A DNA stretch of 64,000 nucleotides from JAAFHB01 sp038236995 (GTDB lineage: Bacteria; Bacteroidota; Bacteroidia; Bacteroidales; Prolixibacteraceae): NCBI GenBank assembly GCA_038236995.1, contig JBBRZE010000012.1:20365-84364 (forward strand). The letters are read 5' to 3'. The notes under the pieces are model-generated. The model worked only from the letters and a program-made list of their open reading frames with translations. It made no database searches and was not told where the DNA came from. The translations under genes and the position numbers were made by a program. Position 1 is the stretch's first letter; each line of letters begins with the position of its first letter. This document shows positions 44,192 to 52,427 of this stretch, piece after piece.

Positions 44192-45451
44192 TTATTTAGT
44201 ATTCAGCATTACATCTATCCGCTTCATCATCTCCATCATCGATCTTCCGTTGTGATAGGGGCATTTCCACGGATCAATTTTCCAGTCGTTGCGGTAGTAA
44301 GGCGAAGGATCGTCAACCGGTTCAACCAGGTAAGGAACTCCCAAACGGTTCAATTTGGTAAACCATTCACCTCTTTCGTGGTCAATCAGGCAAGTATCAA
44401 TAAAATTCCACGATCGTTTTACCGTTTCCCAATACTTCACATCACCTGTCAACTCAAAGGCATTCATAAATCCAACCAGCGTTTCGGCCTGCTGCCACCA
44501 ATGTTTATTGGTCTTCAAATGACTGCCGAACCGGGTTGATTCCAAAAACAATCCGCCATCTTTATCAACAGCCACCCGTTCAATATGATCGACCATTTTC
44601 AGGACAACAGGATGCATCCGATCCAGTATTTCTTTGTTACCAAGTAATTCGGCCGCTTCCCACAACAACCATGAACCTTCGATATCGTGTCCAAATGAGC
44701 AAATACCTTTAGATGATTCCACCTCATTAAAAGCTTCGTCAAAGAAAATACCGAAATGACCATCTTCCTGAATGATTTTATCAAGGAACAGGTTCATCAG
44801 TTCGGACAATCTTAATTCTACTTTTGGATCTTTCCATACTTTGTACAATGCGGCCCATGCTTCCAGCACATGGAGGTGGGTATTCATCGATTTGGGTTCG
44901 TTGTTGTCGGCCATGCGGTTCTCTCCATAAATTTTCCAGTCGCGCGTAAACGATTCGCGATAGCCAATATTTTCGGGGTCTTTGGTCATTTCCTCCAATA
45001 ACATGAAAAGCGGCTTAATCTTCTGCATAACCGTTTCAAGCCGCCTCAATTCATAGTATTTGCAAAGCGCATAAATCACAAAAGCCTGTGCGTAGGTGTG
45101 TTTAATATCGTTGGCGACCTGATTATCTGATGACAATTCCATATAATAGCCACCAAACTCCTTATCTTCAAAATCTTCGGTAACTACATTATATGCTTTG
45201 TCGGCAATGGCAGCATAATTCTGATTCCCATCTAGCATGGCTGCAGCCGAAAAAGCCCACAGGATCCGGGCATTCAAAACGCTTGTTTTATTGGCGCTTA
45301 ACACTGGGTTGCCGTCCAGATCTACCGCTCCGTTGAATCCATGACCATTCTTTTCGACACCATATTTCATCCAGTAGGGAAGAATATCTTCATGAAGTTC
45401 TTTACTGAAATAGTCTCTGTATTGCTTCAATTCGTTTTTAAGTGTTTCCAT
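44192..45451 (-). CDS. AGE-family sugar 2-epimerase (cellobiose 2-epimerase type)
   Basis: A 419-residue (alpha/alpha)6-barrel epimerase of the N-acylglucosamine 2-epimerase family. Signs are YWMKYGVEKNGHGFNGAVDLDG near the N-terminus, the central NTHLHVLEAWAAL, GHDIEGSWLLWEAAE and the C-terminal HWWQQAETLVGFMNAF. It resembles cellobiose 2-epimerase most, which acts at the reducing-end glucose/mannose of beta-linked disaccharides; a mannose/glucose 2-epimerase role also fits beside alpha-mannosidases. No signal peptide, so cytoplasmic. It is the first gene of the operon. No TAnnTTTG promoter was identified upstream. Confidence 0.88.
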   Translation of the reverse strand: METLKNELKQYRDYFSKELHEDILPYWMKYGVEKNGHGFNGAVDLDGNPVLSANKTSVLNARILWAFSAAAMLDGNQNYAAIADKAYNVVTEDFEDKEFGGYYMELSSDNQVANDIKHTYAQAFVIYALCKYYELRRLETVMQKIKPLFMLLEEMTKDPENIGYRESFTRDWKIYGENRMADNNEPKSMNTHLHVLEAWAALYKVWKDPKVELRLSELMNLFLDKIIQEDGHFGIFFDEAFNEVESSKGICSFGHDIEGSWLLWEAAELLGNKEILDRMHPVVLKMVDHIERVAVDKDGGLFLESTRFGSHLKTNKHWWQQAETLVGFMNAFELTGDVKYWETVKRSWNFIDTCLIDHERGEWFTKLNRLGVPYLVEPVDDPSPYYRNDWKIDPWKCPYHNGRSMMEMMKRIDVMLNTK

Positions 45452-45830
45452 TTCAACGACTATTAAAATTGGTTCTTTCTATAGCTTTAGTTTGAATATT
45501 TCAGATGTAAAACATTACCAACCTGACCACTATCTGATGATGCACCCACGATTTTGGAAGGGGAAAATCAACAAAAAAACGAACGTTTTTCATTTCTCTC
45601 ATAAAGATACCCTTAGGTGGTGTTAACAGATTACATCAGTAGTTGGAAATACAATGCTAAGTTAGTTTTTCCTTCCATTTCATGTGCCTCCATTTTCTGA
45701 ATTTTTCAGGGCTATCATTTCTCCCTATCGGGTATTTAGCCAGTCGTAAAGCAAAAAAGAAAGAAAATCGTTAACAAATATCTATTTTTATTGTGTGAAA
45801 TCAAATAACACAAATTTTAAATTTCAAAAT
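45452..45830. other. Divergent intergenic region, epimerase operon / SRPBCC gene
   Basis: About 380 bases that must hold the start signals of the leftward mannose operon and of the rightward SRPBCC gene. I saw no clear TAnnTTTG on either strand and no strong repeat. Confidence 0.4.
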
Positions 45831-46277
45831 ATGAACAATGAACCAATCATTCTAGAACGCGTGTTCAATGCTCCGATTTCAAAAGTTTGGAAAGCAATTA
45901 CCGACAAAAATGAAATGGCAAAGTGGTATTTTGACCTTGCTGAATTTAAATCAGAGAAAGGTTTTACATTTCAGTTTTACGGCGGACCAAGTCCCGAAAG
46001 ACAATATTTACATCTTTGCGAAATAACCGAGGTTATCGATAAAAGAAAGCTAACCTATAGCTGGGGCTACGACGGTTACCGGGGCAATACTTTGGTGACA
46101 TTTGAGCTTTTGGAGCGCGAAGACAATTTCACCCTGCTAAAGTTGACTCATAGCGGCATAGAAACATTTTCAGAGGAGAATCCTGATTTTGCCAAAGCAA
46201 ATTTTGTGGAAGGCTGGAATGAAATCATTCATGTCTCGTTAAAGAAGTATTTAGAAACCTCTGATTTTCAGTTTTGA
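45831..46277 (+). CDS. SRPBCC / AHSA1-like protein
   Basis: A 148-residue START-like (SRPBCC) protein similar to the Aha1 C-terminal homology group. Shared family features are an opening ILERVFNAPISKVWKAITD, the WYFDLAEFK and GNTLVTFELLERED strands and a final helix EGWNEIIHVSLKKYLE. The cavity ligand is unknown. I chose ATG at 45831; a GTG frame reaches 12 codons further upstream. The gene stands alone and converges on the hybrid kinase gene. Confidence 0.85.
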   Translation: MNNEPIILERVFNAPISKVWKAITDKNEMAKWYFDLAEFKSEKGFTFQFYGGPSPERQYLHLCEITEVIDKRKLTYSWGYDGYRGNTLVTFELLEREDNFTLLKLTHSGIETFSEENPDFAKANFVEGWNEIIHVSLKKYLETSDFQF

Positions 46278-46337
46278 CATATTTTAATCCAGGGCGATCA
46301 AACGACAATGGCGGTTGATTAACCGGCAATTGCCATC

Positions 46338-47729
46338 TTACTTATTATCAAAGTATTTTTGCAATACAAGTAGCAATTCATCGGTTAAAATGGGTTTTGC
46401 GATATAATCGTTACACCCCGCCTCTAACGCCTTCTCCTTATCGCCTAAAAGACCAAAAGCGGTTTGTGCGATAATGATTACATTCTTATTAAACTGACGA
46501 ATCCGGCGGGCAGCCTCATATCCGTTCATATCCTGCATTTTTAAATCCAGCAGAACCAAATCGATATCGCCGTTTTTAAAGCACGCTTCAACAGCTTCAA
46601 CTCCGGTTCTTACCTTTAAAACGTCTTTGCCAAAACTTTCCACGGCTTTTGAGAGTAATAATTCTGACGTTTCATCGTCTTCAACAATTAATATTTTGAG
46701 CTTTTGTATCCGATTTGTTATGGGAATAACCGGATCGTCATTTTTAGTGATCTCTTTTTCTTCCGGTTTATTATTGAACGGAATCGTAAAATAAAAAACT
46801 GAACCTTTCCCGGTTTCACTCTCCATCCAGATATTGCCACCCAGCATTTCCACATAAGCTTTCGATATTGACAAACCCAAGCCAGCACCCTGAAGTGCCA
46901 TCTTGTCTGAAACATCCGCCTGAACAAAACGTTCGAAAATCGCCTGGTGCCTGTCCTTCGGAATCCCGATGCCGGTATCCTTCACAAAAAACTCAAGATC
47001 GGGGATAATTGCCTTGTCTCTAACAATCCTGTATCCAAATTCAATTGTCCCGGTGTTGGAGTATTTAATCGCATTTTTAACAAGGTTTGTCAGAATCGCA
47101 TAAAGTTTTTCCCTGTCAGTACTTATGATGGTGTCCTTAGAGGACATTCCTTTTTTCATAATCAGCCGCATTCCTTTAGCTTCAACTTCAGGTTTAAAGA
47201 ATGTATAAATATATTCTACCTGCTCATTAATATCCGTTTCAGAAACGACGATTTCCATTTGTCCCGCTTCAACTTTCGAGATACAGATAATATCGTTGAT
47301 GATATTTAACATACGGATACCACTTTTCTGAATAACACTGATACATTCCTGCTGTTCCTCACCCGAAAGATCTGGTTCCTTCAGTATTTCGGCGAACCCA
47401 AGGATTCCATTCATCGGCGTGCGGATTTCGTGACTCATATTGGCAAGAAAAGCTGATTTCAAACGATCGTTTTCCTCTGCCTTCTCTCTGGCAAGGCAGA
47501 GCGCCTTCACATGTTTTTTAATTAAGAAAAACAACAGAAGTGAAGTAATTGTAATATAGAAAAAGCCCTTAACTATTTGTAGTTTAGTCAATATATCTTT
47601 ATCCTGAATAAGGAAACCAAAAAAAGTATCTGACAATAAAATCCATAGTAAGCCAATTATGAAATACAAAAATGTTATTTTATACTCAAATTTGATTTTT
47701 TCATATACCGATAGACTGACCTTCTTCAT
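46338..47729 (-). CDS. Hybrid sensor histidine kinase with C-terminal receiver
   Basis: A 463-residue membrane kinase. Two N-terminal membrane spans (about 16-36 and 54-74) enclose a short periplasmic loop, so it probably has little extracytoplasmic sensing. HisKA follows with H100 in NMSHEIRTPMNG, then HATPase (NLVKNAIKYS, DTGIGIPKD, GAGLGLS) and a receiver with D395 in LVLLDLKMQDMNGYEA and the family lysine in YIAKPIL. No output domain or Hpt is attached, so the phosphate must go to another protein. I used ATG at 47729, giving a normal N-terminus; an upstream ATG at 47795 adds 22 basic residues. It is an orphan kinase in this window. Confidence 0.9.
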   Translation of the reverse strand: MKKVSLSVYEKIKFEYKITFLYFIIGLLWILLSDTFFGFLIQDKDILTKLQIVKGFFYITITSLLLFFLIKKHVKALCLAREKAEENDRLKSAFLANMSHEIRTPMNGILGFAEILKEPDLSGEEQQECISVIQKSGIRMLNIINDIICISKVEAGQMEIVVSETDINEQVEYIYTFFKPEVEAKGMRLIMKKGMSSKDTIISTDREKLYAILTNLVKNAIKYSNTGTIEFGYRIVRDKAIIPDLEFFVKDTGIGIPKDRHQAIFERFVQADVSDKMALQGAGLGLSISKAYVEMLGGNIWMESETGKGSVFYFTIPFNNKPEEKEITKNDDPVIPITNRIQKLKILIVEDDETSELLLSKAVESFGKDVLKVRTGVEAVEACFKNGDIDLVLLDLKMQDMNGYEAARRIRQFNKNVIIIAQTAFGLLGDKEKALEAGCNDYIAKPILTDELLLVLQKYFDNK

Positions 47730-48001
47730 GGGAATAATTATTAGAGATATATGATTTCGTTTACGGTTTAATGGATCTCTATTTCTTTTAAACACACAAA
47801 TGAGATGAGATGTTTCATATGCGAATAATTTGATTTAATGGTTTGCTGAAATCACACACCTGTGGGATGATAATGTTTTTGTTTTACTTTTCATCGCAGT
47901 TTCCTCCAAAAAAGAATTGCAAATTAAAGGGAGGAAAGATACTGAATTTTCAGCTTGATTCGATGGTGGTTTGATCCGCTAACGCCATGTTTAATCCAAT
48001 G

Positions 48002-48040
48002 AAAAAAGCCAGATAAATTACGAGTGTAATTATCTGGCTT
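48002..48040 (-). terminator. Terminator of tRNA-Val
   Basis: 11-bp arms AAGCCAGATAA (48006-48016) and TTATCTGGCTT (48030-48040). On the minus strand the stem ends in a run of six Ts. It starts 7 bases after the tRNA 3' end. Confidence 0.88.
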
Positions 48041-48046
48041 CCAGTG

Positions 48047-48121
48047 TGGGAACTGATGGGTTCGAACCATCGACCCTCTGCTTGTAAGGCAGATGCTCTG
48101 AACCAACTGAGCTAAGCTCCC
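48047..48121 (-). tRNA. tRNA-Val (UAC)
   Basis: 75 bases. Acceptor GGGAGCT pairs with AGTTCCC (one G-T pair); the D-arm is GCTCAGTTGG, anticodon stem TCTGC/GCAGA with loop CTTACAA giving UAC, T-arm GGTTCGAACC. Discriminator A, CCA not encoded. A single-gene transcript with its own promoter and terminator. Confidence 0.95.
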
Positions 48122-48494
48122 TTTTACTTTTAACTTAACATTAACTGCTTTGTTTAAAAGTGATGCAAAGATAGACCTTTTTTAATTCGCTCCAAATATT
48201 TCAAAGAAAAACCACCACTTTTTTTCAGAAACTTTGATTCTGCGGTATTCAAATCCGTTGACCCGGAATATCCAGATCAGATCAACCATTAAACCGGATG
48301 AAAAAAACGTTCGTAGATGCATCACAAACAAATACTTGATGAAAATGGAACTTTATTTCTGCTGGTATCGTAGTGGAGAATCAAACGTGGAGACCAGCAA
48401 CCACCCGAAAAAACGAACCTGCCCCGTTCAGGTATTGTAAACGGGGGCGGCACCCAAAAGCCTTAAGAGTAGGAAAAATTCAAATTTCATCAAA
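48122..48494. other. Intergenic region between tRNA-Val and small membrane protein gene
   Basis: About 370 bases. The first part holds the tRNA-Val promoter. A 68-codon rightward frame (48234-48440) has atypical composition and no recognisable family, and is not called. A GC-richer patch near 48420-48460 (GTAAACGGGGGCGGCAC) is unexplained. Confidence 0.4.
48166..48196 (-). promoter_or_regulatory. Promoter of tRNA-Val
   Basis: Minus-strand TATCTTTG (48166-48173) preceded 19 bases upstream by TTTG (48193-48196): an exact -33/-7 pair of the Bacteroidota type, the same 19-base spacing as for tRNA-Ser. Confidence 0.8.
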
Positions 48495-48911
48495 ATGAAG
48501 ACAAACAAAATTTTGCTTGGAGGAATAACCGGAGGCGTGGCCTTATTCCTGTTGGGGTGGGTAATTTACGGAATCCTGTTAATGGATTTCGCAACAACCA
48601 ATTACAATCAGTGCATGAACAGGCCCATGGAGGGGATGATTTGGTGGGCGTTAATTTTATCGAATCTTGCATTGGGCTTCCTGTTGGCAACGATATTTAG
48701 CTGGTCCGGCATCACAGGTATGATGGCCGGGGCAAAAACGGCAGGAATCATTGGGCTGCTGCTCGGGGTATCGTTGGATCTCAGCTTTTATTCGATGACC
48801 ACGATGTACACCAATCCCACTGCAATATTTGTTGACGTGATTGCCTACATTGTTTACCTGGCAATTGCCGGAGGTGTGGTTGGCTGGGTAATGGGAATGA
48901 TAAAAAAATAA
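48495..48911 (+). CDS. Small four-helix membrane protein (DUF1761-like)
   Basis: A 138-residue protein with four hydrophobic helices: about 7-30, 48-70, 75-97 and 112-135. The overall look (GGVALFLLGWVIYG, an Asn/Asp-containing first loop, GAKTAGIIGLLLG) recalls DUF1761-like integral membrane proteins, a group without known function. The conserved loop NYNQCMNRPMEGMIWW may matter. No operon partner. The assignment is by eye only. Confidence 0.7.
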   Translation: MKTNKILLGGITGGVALFLLGWVIYGILLMDFATTNYNQCMNRPMEGMIWWALILSNLALGFLLATIFSWSGITGMMAGAKTAGIIGLLLGVSLDLSFYSMTTMYTNPTAIFVDVIAYIVYLAIAGGVVGWVMGMIKK

Positions 48912-48925
48912 ACCTGGTCACCAAA

Positions 48926-49079
48926 CTTTCGCCACTACGCGGCTTTGGAATTGGTTATATTCCATTTACCGTTCTACCAAACTGACGCCGTTCCACGGCT
49001 GGTTTTAGCCGCAAAGCGGCGCCAGTTTGGTAGAATAATTGATTAATAAACCTATAAAGAAAGCCGCTGAGCGGCGAAA
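48926..49079. repeat. Nested inverted repeat array (REP/BIME-like) upstream of a REP-associated transposase
   Basis: Outer arms 48926-48946 and 49059-49079 are inverted repeats matching at 18 of 21 positions (CTTTCGCC... against ...GGCGAAAG). Inner arms 48971-48989 and 49016-49034 match at 18 of 19 (TTCTACCAAACTGACGCCG against its complement with one change). The middle holds CGGCT-GGTTTT-AGCCG (48995-49010) and GCCGC-AAA-GCGGC (49007-49019), and the right outer arm holds GCCGCTGAGCGGC. The block is GC-rich in an AT-rich neighbourhood and ends 58 bases before the transposase ATG. Confidence 0.85.
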
Positions 49080-49137
49080 GAGAATTTGATTTTCGTTATG
49101 TTTGTTAACAGCAATCCGTAACGAAATCCGAAACGCT

Positions 49138-49599
49138 ATGGCAAATACCTACACACAATTCAACATTCATATAGTTTTCGCAGTAAAAGGACGTGACAAC
49201 CTGTTGCAAGATCAATTTATTCACCGTCTATTTGAATATATAAGCGGAATATTGGTTCATCTGAAACAATTTCCACTTGCGGTTGGGGGATATAAGAACC
49301 ATGTCCATCTATTCTTCGAGCTAAATCCCGATTCTGCAGTGGCTGATATTATGGAAAAGGTTAAGGCGAATTCGTCGAAATGGATCAATCAAAATAAATT
49401 TGTAGCAGGACATTTCGAGAGGCAAAGAGGTTATGTCGGTTTTAGTTATTTACGCAACCTGCGAAATAATGTTATTCAATACATTATGAAGCAAGAAGAA
49501 CACCATCGTGCCAAGAAATTTCAGGAAGAATATGTGGAGATTCTTAAGAACTTTGAATTAGAATTTAAGGATCAATTTTTATTCGAGTTTTATGAATGA
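49138..49599 (+). CDS. REP-associated tyrosine transposase (RAYT, Y1 HUH family)
   Basis: A 153-residue single-strand transposase of the IS200-like/RAYT group. The HUH motif is H55-V-H57 in NHVHLFFEL and the probable nucleophile is Y115 in NVIQYIMKQEEHH. The family opening MANTYTQFNIHIVFAVKGR and the RGYVGFSY segment are seen, so it appears intact. Such enzymes cut at REP hairpins and are usually single-copy chromosomal genes. Immediately upstream is a 154-base block of nested palindromes, probably its substrate. I chose the ATG at 49138; a frame from 49102 adds 12 residues not expected for the family. Confidence 0.9.
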   Translation: MANTYTQFNIHIVFAVKGRDNLLQDQFIHRLFEYISGILVHLKQFPLAVGGYKNHVHLFFELNPDSAVADIMEKVKANSSKWINQNKFVAGHFERQRGYVGFSYLRNLRNNVIQYIMKQEEHHRAKKFQEEYVEILKNFELEFKDQFLFEFYE

Positions 49600-49673
49600 T
49601 TTTGCGCAAAGCACAATTTAGGTCACAAAGCACAAAACCGACGTCAGATACTGGTTTTCAGTTCCTGCGCTGG

Positions 49674-50123
49674 CTAACCTTCTTTAGGGTTTGGCGCCCC
49701 TTTTCCAGAAATAATCAGGTTCTTCAAACTATTTTGCAAATAATCCATCCAGGCTTTTTCACATACATCAAAACATTCATATTCCGGGACTAAACCCTCT
49801 TGCGTGAAACGGATCTGTGTTTTATTGCCCTTTGCAGCAATTTCAAAAATAATTTTGTTGCCGATCCATTCACTTTTGTCGCTGGTAAAACTGAAATAGT
49901 TGTCCAACACCAACCAGACCACCTTTTTGAATTGAACAACCTCGATTAATTTCATTTTGCAGGAATGGACATCTTTGTAATGATAAGTAAACTCATCATT
50001 TAGCTGACTGGTGCGGCCTTCAATTTTTTCAGACCACCATCCCCTGACATTATTGATTGAATTGAATACTTCAGCCGGGGTTTGTGCCACCGAAAAGGTC
50101 GTCGTGAAATTTTTAGAATCCAT
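49674..50123 (-). CDS. SRPBCC / AHSA1-like protein, tandem copy 2
   Basis: A 149-residue START-like protein. It shares a line of identical residues with its neighbour 4 bases upstream: KNFTTT, INNVRGWWSE, LNDEF, KLIEV, DKSEW and the final helix. This shows a tandem duplication. The ligand is unknown; related proteins in Bacteroidota are often called ATPase or Aha1-like. The last codons run close to the 3' side of the transposase gene (convergent, 74 bases apart). Confidence 0.87.
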   Translation of the reverse strand: MDSKNFTTTFSVAQTPAEVFNSINNVRGWWSEKIEGRTSQLNDEFTYHYKDVHSCKMKLIEVVQFKKVVWLVLDNYFSFTSDKSEWIGNKIIFEIAAKGNKTQIRFTQEGLVPEYECFDVCEKAWMDYLQNSLKNLIISGKGAPNPKEG

Positions 50124-50127
50124 GTTA

Positions 50128-50604
50128 TTATCCTTTTAGAGATTTTTCCATTATTTCACGGCTTAATACATTGGGCTGCCCTATCCCTTTCGTGATGAAA
50201 GGGAATAAACTTTGATGTAAATACTGTCCCCATCCATCTGAACAGGCAGCAAAACATTCAATTTCGGGAACTAAACCCTGGTGTGTGAAAAAGATCTGCG
50301 TCTTGGCACCCTGTTTCGAAATTTCGAAACTAATTTTTGTGCCGTTCCATTCGCTTTTGTCTTTCAGAAAACTCAAACGGCTGTCAGTAACAAGCCAAGC
50401 GATTTCCTTTTCAGGGATCACCTCTATTAATTTCTGTTTGGAATAATGCACATCCCGGAAACGAACCACAAATTCATCATTTAGTTTTTGTGAATCACCC
50501 TCAAAATCTTCCGACCACCATCCGCGGACATTATTGATTGCATCGAAAGTTTCTTTTGGGGATTGATCTACCAAAAGGGTCGTGGTGAAATTTTTATCTT
50601 GCAT
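50128..50604 (-). CDS. SRPBCC / AHSA1-like protein, tandem copy 1
   Basis: A 158-residue paralogue of the next gene, with the same fold features (FTTTLLVDQSPKETFDAINNVRGWWSEDFEG at the N-terminus). It is the first gene of the pair and divergent from the GlxA-type regulator, so that regulator may control it. Nine extra C-terminal residues distinguish it from copy 2. Confidence 0.87.
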   Translation of the reverse strand: MQDKNFTTTLLVDQSPKETFDAINNVRGWWSEDFEGDSQKLNDEFVVRFRDVHYSKQKLIEVIPEKEIAWLVTDSRLSFLKDKSEWNGTKISFEISKQGAKTQIFFTHQGLVPEIECFAACSDGWGQYLHQSLFPFITKGIGQPNVLSREIMEKSLKG

Positions 50605-50807
50605 AACTTTACCTTTTTACTGACAGTTGTTTTTAATTACTTCAAATCTTACCTGACAAATATAATGTATGAAAAGTCCCTTGTCAAGGTGTAAAAAGGA
50701 CTTTGTAGTGGGTTGATTTGGACATCGAAAGTTTCTATCTTTGGTAAAATAAGTAAAATGAAATAGCCATAACCGGAAAGTCATAAACAGAAGATGAGAA
50801 TTTAATC
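50605..50807. promoter_or_regulatory. Divergent promoter region with palindrome, SRPBCC pair / GlxA regulator
   Basis: Minus-strand TATATTTG (50657-50664) and plus-strand TTTG (50717-50720) plus TATCTTTG (50736-50743, 15-base spacer) are -7/-33 elements for the two directions. Between them lie AAAAGTCC (50672-50679) and GGACTTT (50698-50704), and the inner palindrome CCTTG-T-CAAGG (50679-50689). The position of the palindrome between the two promoters suggests a shared operator. Confidence 0.65.
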
Positions 50808-50954
50808 ATGGCTATTCCATCTGACATTAAAAAATCAAATTATTCACAGATGAAACGAGCCATGAGTAAAACTTACTCACACAAGAGGATGACTAGTTGG
50901 CGAGTTCCATATCCCGCACATGCGGGATTAAAAAACAAGAAAATAAACAGATGA
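50808..50954 (+). CDS. Small 48-codon ORF coupled to the GlxA regulator
   Basis: ATG at 50808 opens a 48-residue frame whose TGA overlaps the regulator ATG as ATGA (50951-50954). It lies downstream of a good promoter and in the leader of the regulator. The predicted peptide is basic and polar (MKRAMSKTYSHKRMTSW in the middle), with no known family; its end is encoded by the ATCCCGCACATGCGGGAT palindrome at 50911-50928. It may be a leader peptide or chance. Confidence 0.3.
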   Translation: MAIPSDIKKSNYSQMKRAMSKTYSHKRMTSWRVPYPAHAGLKNKKINR

Positions 50955-51931
50955 AAGATCTTACCATATTAGTCCCGGAGGGACAGAACAACCTTAGCAG
51001 TATTGTAGGTGCCTATAAAATATTTACAAGGGCTAATGCATATTGGAAGGAAACCGGCAGAGAGGAATTGTTCACCATACAGTTAGCTGGTCTTTCAAAA
51101 GAGGTGGAGTTCTACGAAGGGTTGTTTACCGTGAAGCCACACACTAATATTTCAGCCATCAAAAAAACCAATCTGATCATTGTACCGTCATTGAACCACA
51201 ATTATCGGGATGCAGTGAAGGGGAACAAGCCAATGATTGATTGGATTGCGAAACAATACAAGCAGGGTGCTGAAATAGCGAGTATTTGTACCGGTGCATT
51301 TATGCTTGCAGCATCGGGCTTGCTGGATGGGAAAAGCTGCTCTACGCATTGGGCCGCAGCAGATAATTTCAGAAGCATTTTTCCAAAGGTGATTTTACAG
51401 ACGGATAAACTGATCACCGATGAATATGGAATTTATACGAATGGCGGGGCTTATTCGTTCCTGAACCTGATGATTTATCTTGTCGAGAAATATTACGACA
51501 GACAAACAGCTATTTTTTGTTCCAAAGTTTTTCAGATTGAACCCGACCGGCAAAGTCAGTCACCATTTACGATATTTACTGGACAGAAGTTGCATGGAGA
51601 TGAAATGGTGATCAAAGCACAGGCCTATATTGAAAGCAAACTTCAGGAAAAAACTTCTGTTGAGCATTTGTCTTCCATGTTCTCTGTCAGCAGACGCACC
51701 TTTGACAGAAGGTTTATCAAAGCCACCGGAAATACACCGGTTGAATATTCACAACGGGTAAAAATTGAATCGGCGAAAAAAGCCTTTGAAACGAGCCGCA
51801 AAACAATCAATGAAGTAATGTATGGGGTGGGATATTCGGATGTAAAGGCGTTTCGTGAAGTATTTAGAAGGATTACCGGGATGTCGCCGCTGGAATACAG
51901 AAACAAATACAATAAAGAGGCGGTGATTTGA
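50951..51931 (+). CDS. GlxA-type transcriptional regulator (DJ-1/PfpI domain + AraC HTH)
   Basis: A 326-residue regulator. The N-terminal DJ-1/PfpI-like amidotransferase domain (about 1-185) has Cys 113 in SICTGAFMLAASGLLDG and THWAAADNF. The C-terminal AraC-type double HTH (about 220-320) shows SSMFSVSRRTFDRRFIKATGNTPVEYSQRVKIESAKKAFETS and VGYSDVKAFREVFRRITGMSPLEYR in shape. Such proteins respond to small molecules not identified here. The ATG at 50951 begins the domain; a longer frame from 50897 adds 18 residues of non-conserved sequence. It is divergent from the SRPBCC pair, which is a reasonable target. Confidence 0.9.
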   Translation: MKDLTILVPEGQNNLSSIVGAYKIFTRANAYWKETGREELFTIQLAGLSKEVEFYEGLFTVKPHTNISAIKKTNLIIVPSLNHNYRDAVKGNKPMIDWIAKQYKQGAEIASICTGAFMLAASGLLDGKSCSTHWAAADNFRSIFPKVILQTDKLITDEYGIYTNGGAYSFLNLMIYLVEKYYDRQTAIFCSKVFQIEPDRQSQSPFTIFTGQKLHGDEMVIKAQAYIESKLQEKTSVEHLSSMFSVSRRTFDRRFIKATGNTPVEYSQRVKIESAKKAFETSRKTINEVMYGVGYSDVKAFREVFRRITGMSPLEYRNKYNKEAVI

Positions 51932-51995
51932 AAGGCGTAGACTTAAAGTATTAAGGAATTGCGGGTCGTTCACTGTAACAAAGCTCCACCTCTCC

Positions 51996-52361
51996 CTACG
52001 ATCCGCGCAATATCTTCTCCATCTTCTTCCCTTTCGCCAACTCATCCACCAACTTATCCATATATCTTACCAGCTGCGTCAAAGTATCCCCGATTTCCTC
52101 CACACGATACCCGCAGATGACTCCGGTGATGAGGTACGCATTGGGGTTTAGTGTAGCACGTTGGAAGAATATTTCAAACGTTACATTTTCGCTTATCAGT
52201 TCCTGCTGCTTCTTATTGTCAAAGCCAGTTAGCCATGCTATTACCTGGTGCAATTCTTCTTCTGTTCTCCCTTTCCTCTCTACTTTTGCAAGATACAAAG
52301 GATAGGCCGAGGCGAAGGTCATTTTTGCAAAACGCTGATTGTGTGCATTGGGATCGTTCAT
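51996..52361 (-). CDS. DUF2200 family protein
   Basis: A 121-residue cytoplasmic protein of the DUF2200 family: FASAYPLYLAKVERKGRTEEELHQVI, WLTGFDN, the FFQRATLNPNAYLITGVICGYRVEEI block and a C-terminal YMDKLVDELAKGKKMEKILRG helix. The function is unknown. It is a stand-alone gene between the GlxA regulator and a GNAT acetyltransferase. Confidence 0.85.
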   Translation of the reverse strand: MNDPNAHNQRFAKMTFASAYPLYLAKVERKGRTEEELHQVIAWLTGFDNKKQQELISENVTFEIFFQRATLNPNAYLITGVICGYRVEEIGDTLTQLVRYMDKLVDELAKGKKMEKILRGS

Positions 52362-52427
52362 ACCTTTTATTTTAGAATTAATCTTTCAGATTATTTCAAC
52401 TGCAATAGCACGTTGTATAGCTTGCTG

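Noticed and set aside
48234..48440. 68-codon rightward frame
   Set aside because: Cysteine-, arginine- and serine-rich composition, no family resemblance, no promoter or operon context; it is most likely chance.
48912..49140. CRISPR array
   Set aside because: The repeats are inverted, nested and of two kinds, without regular spacers, and no cas genes are present.
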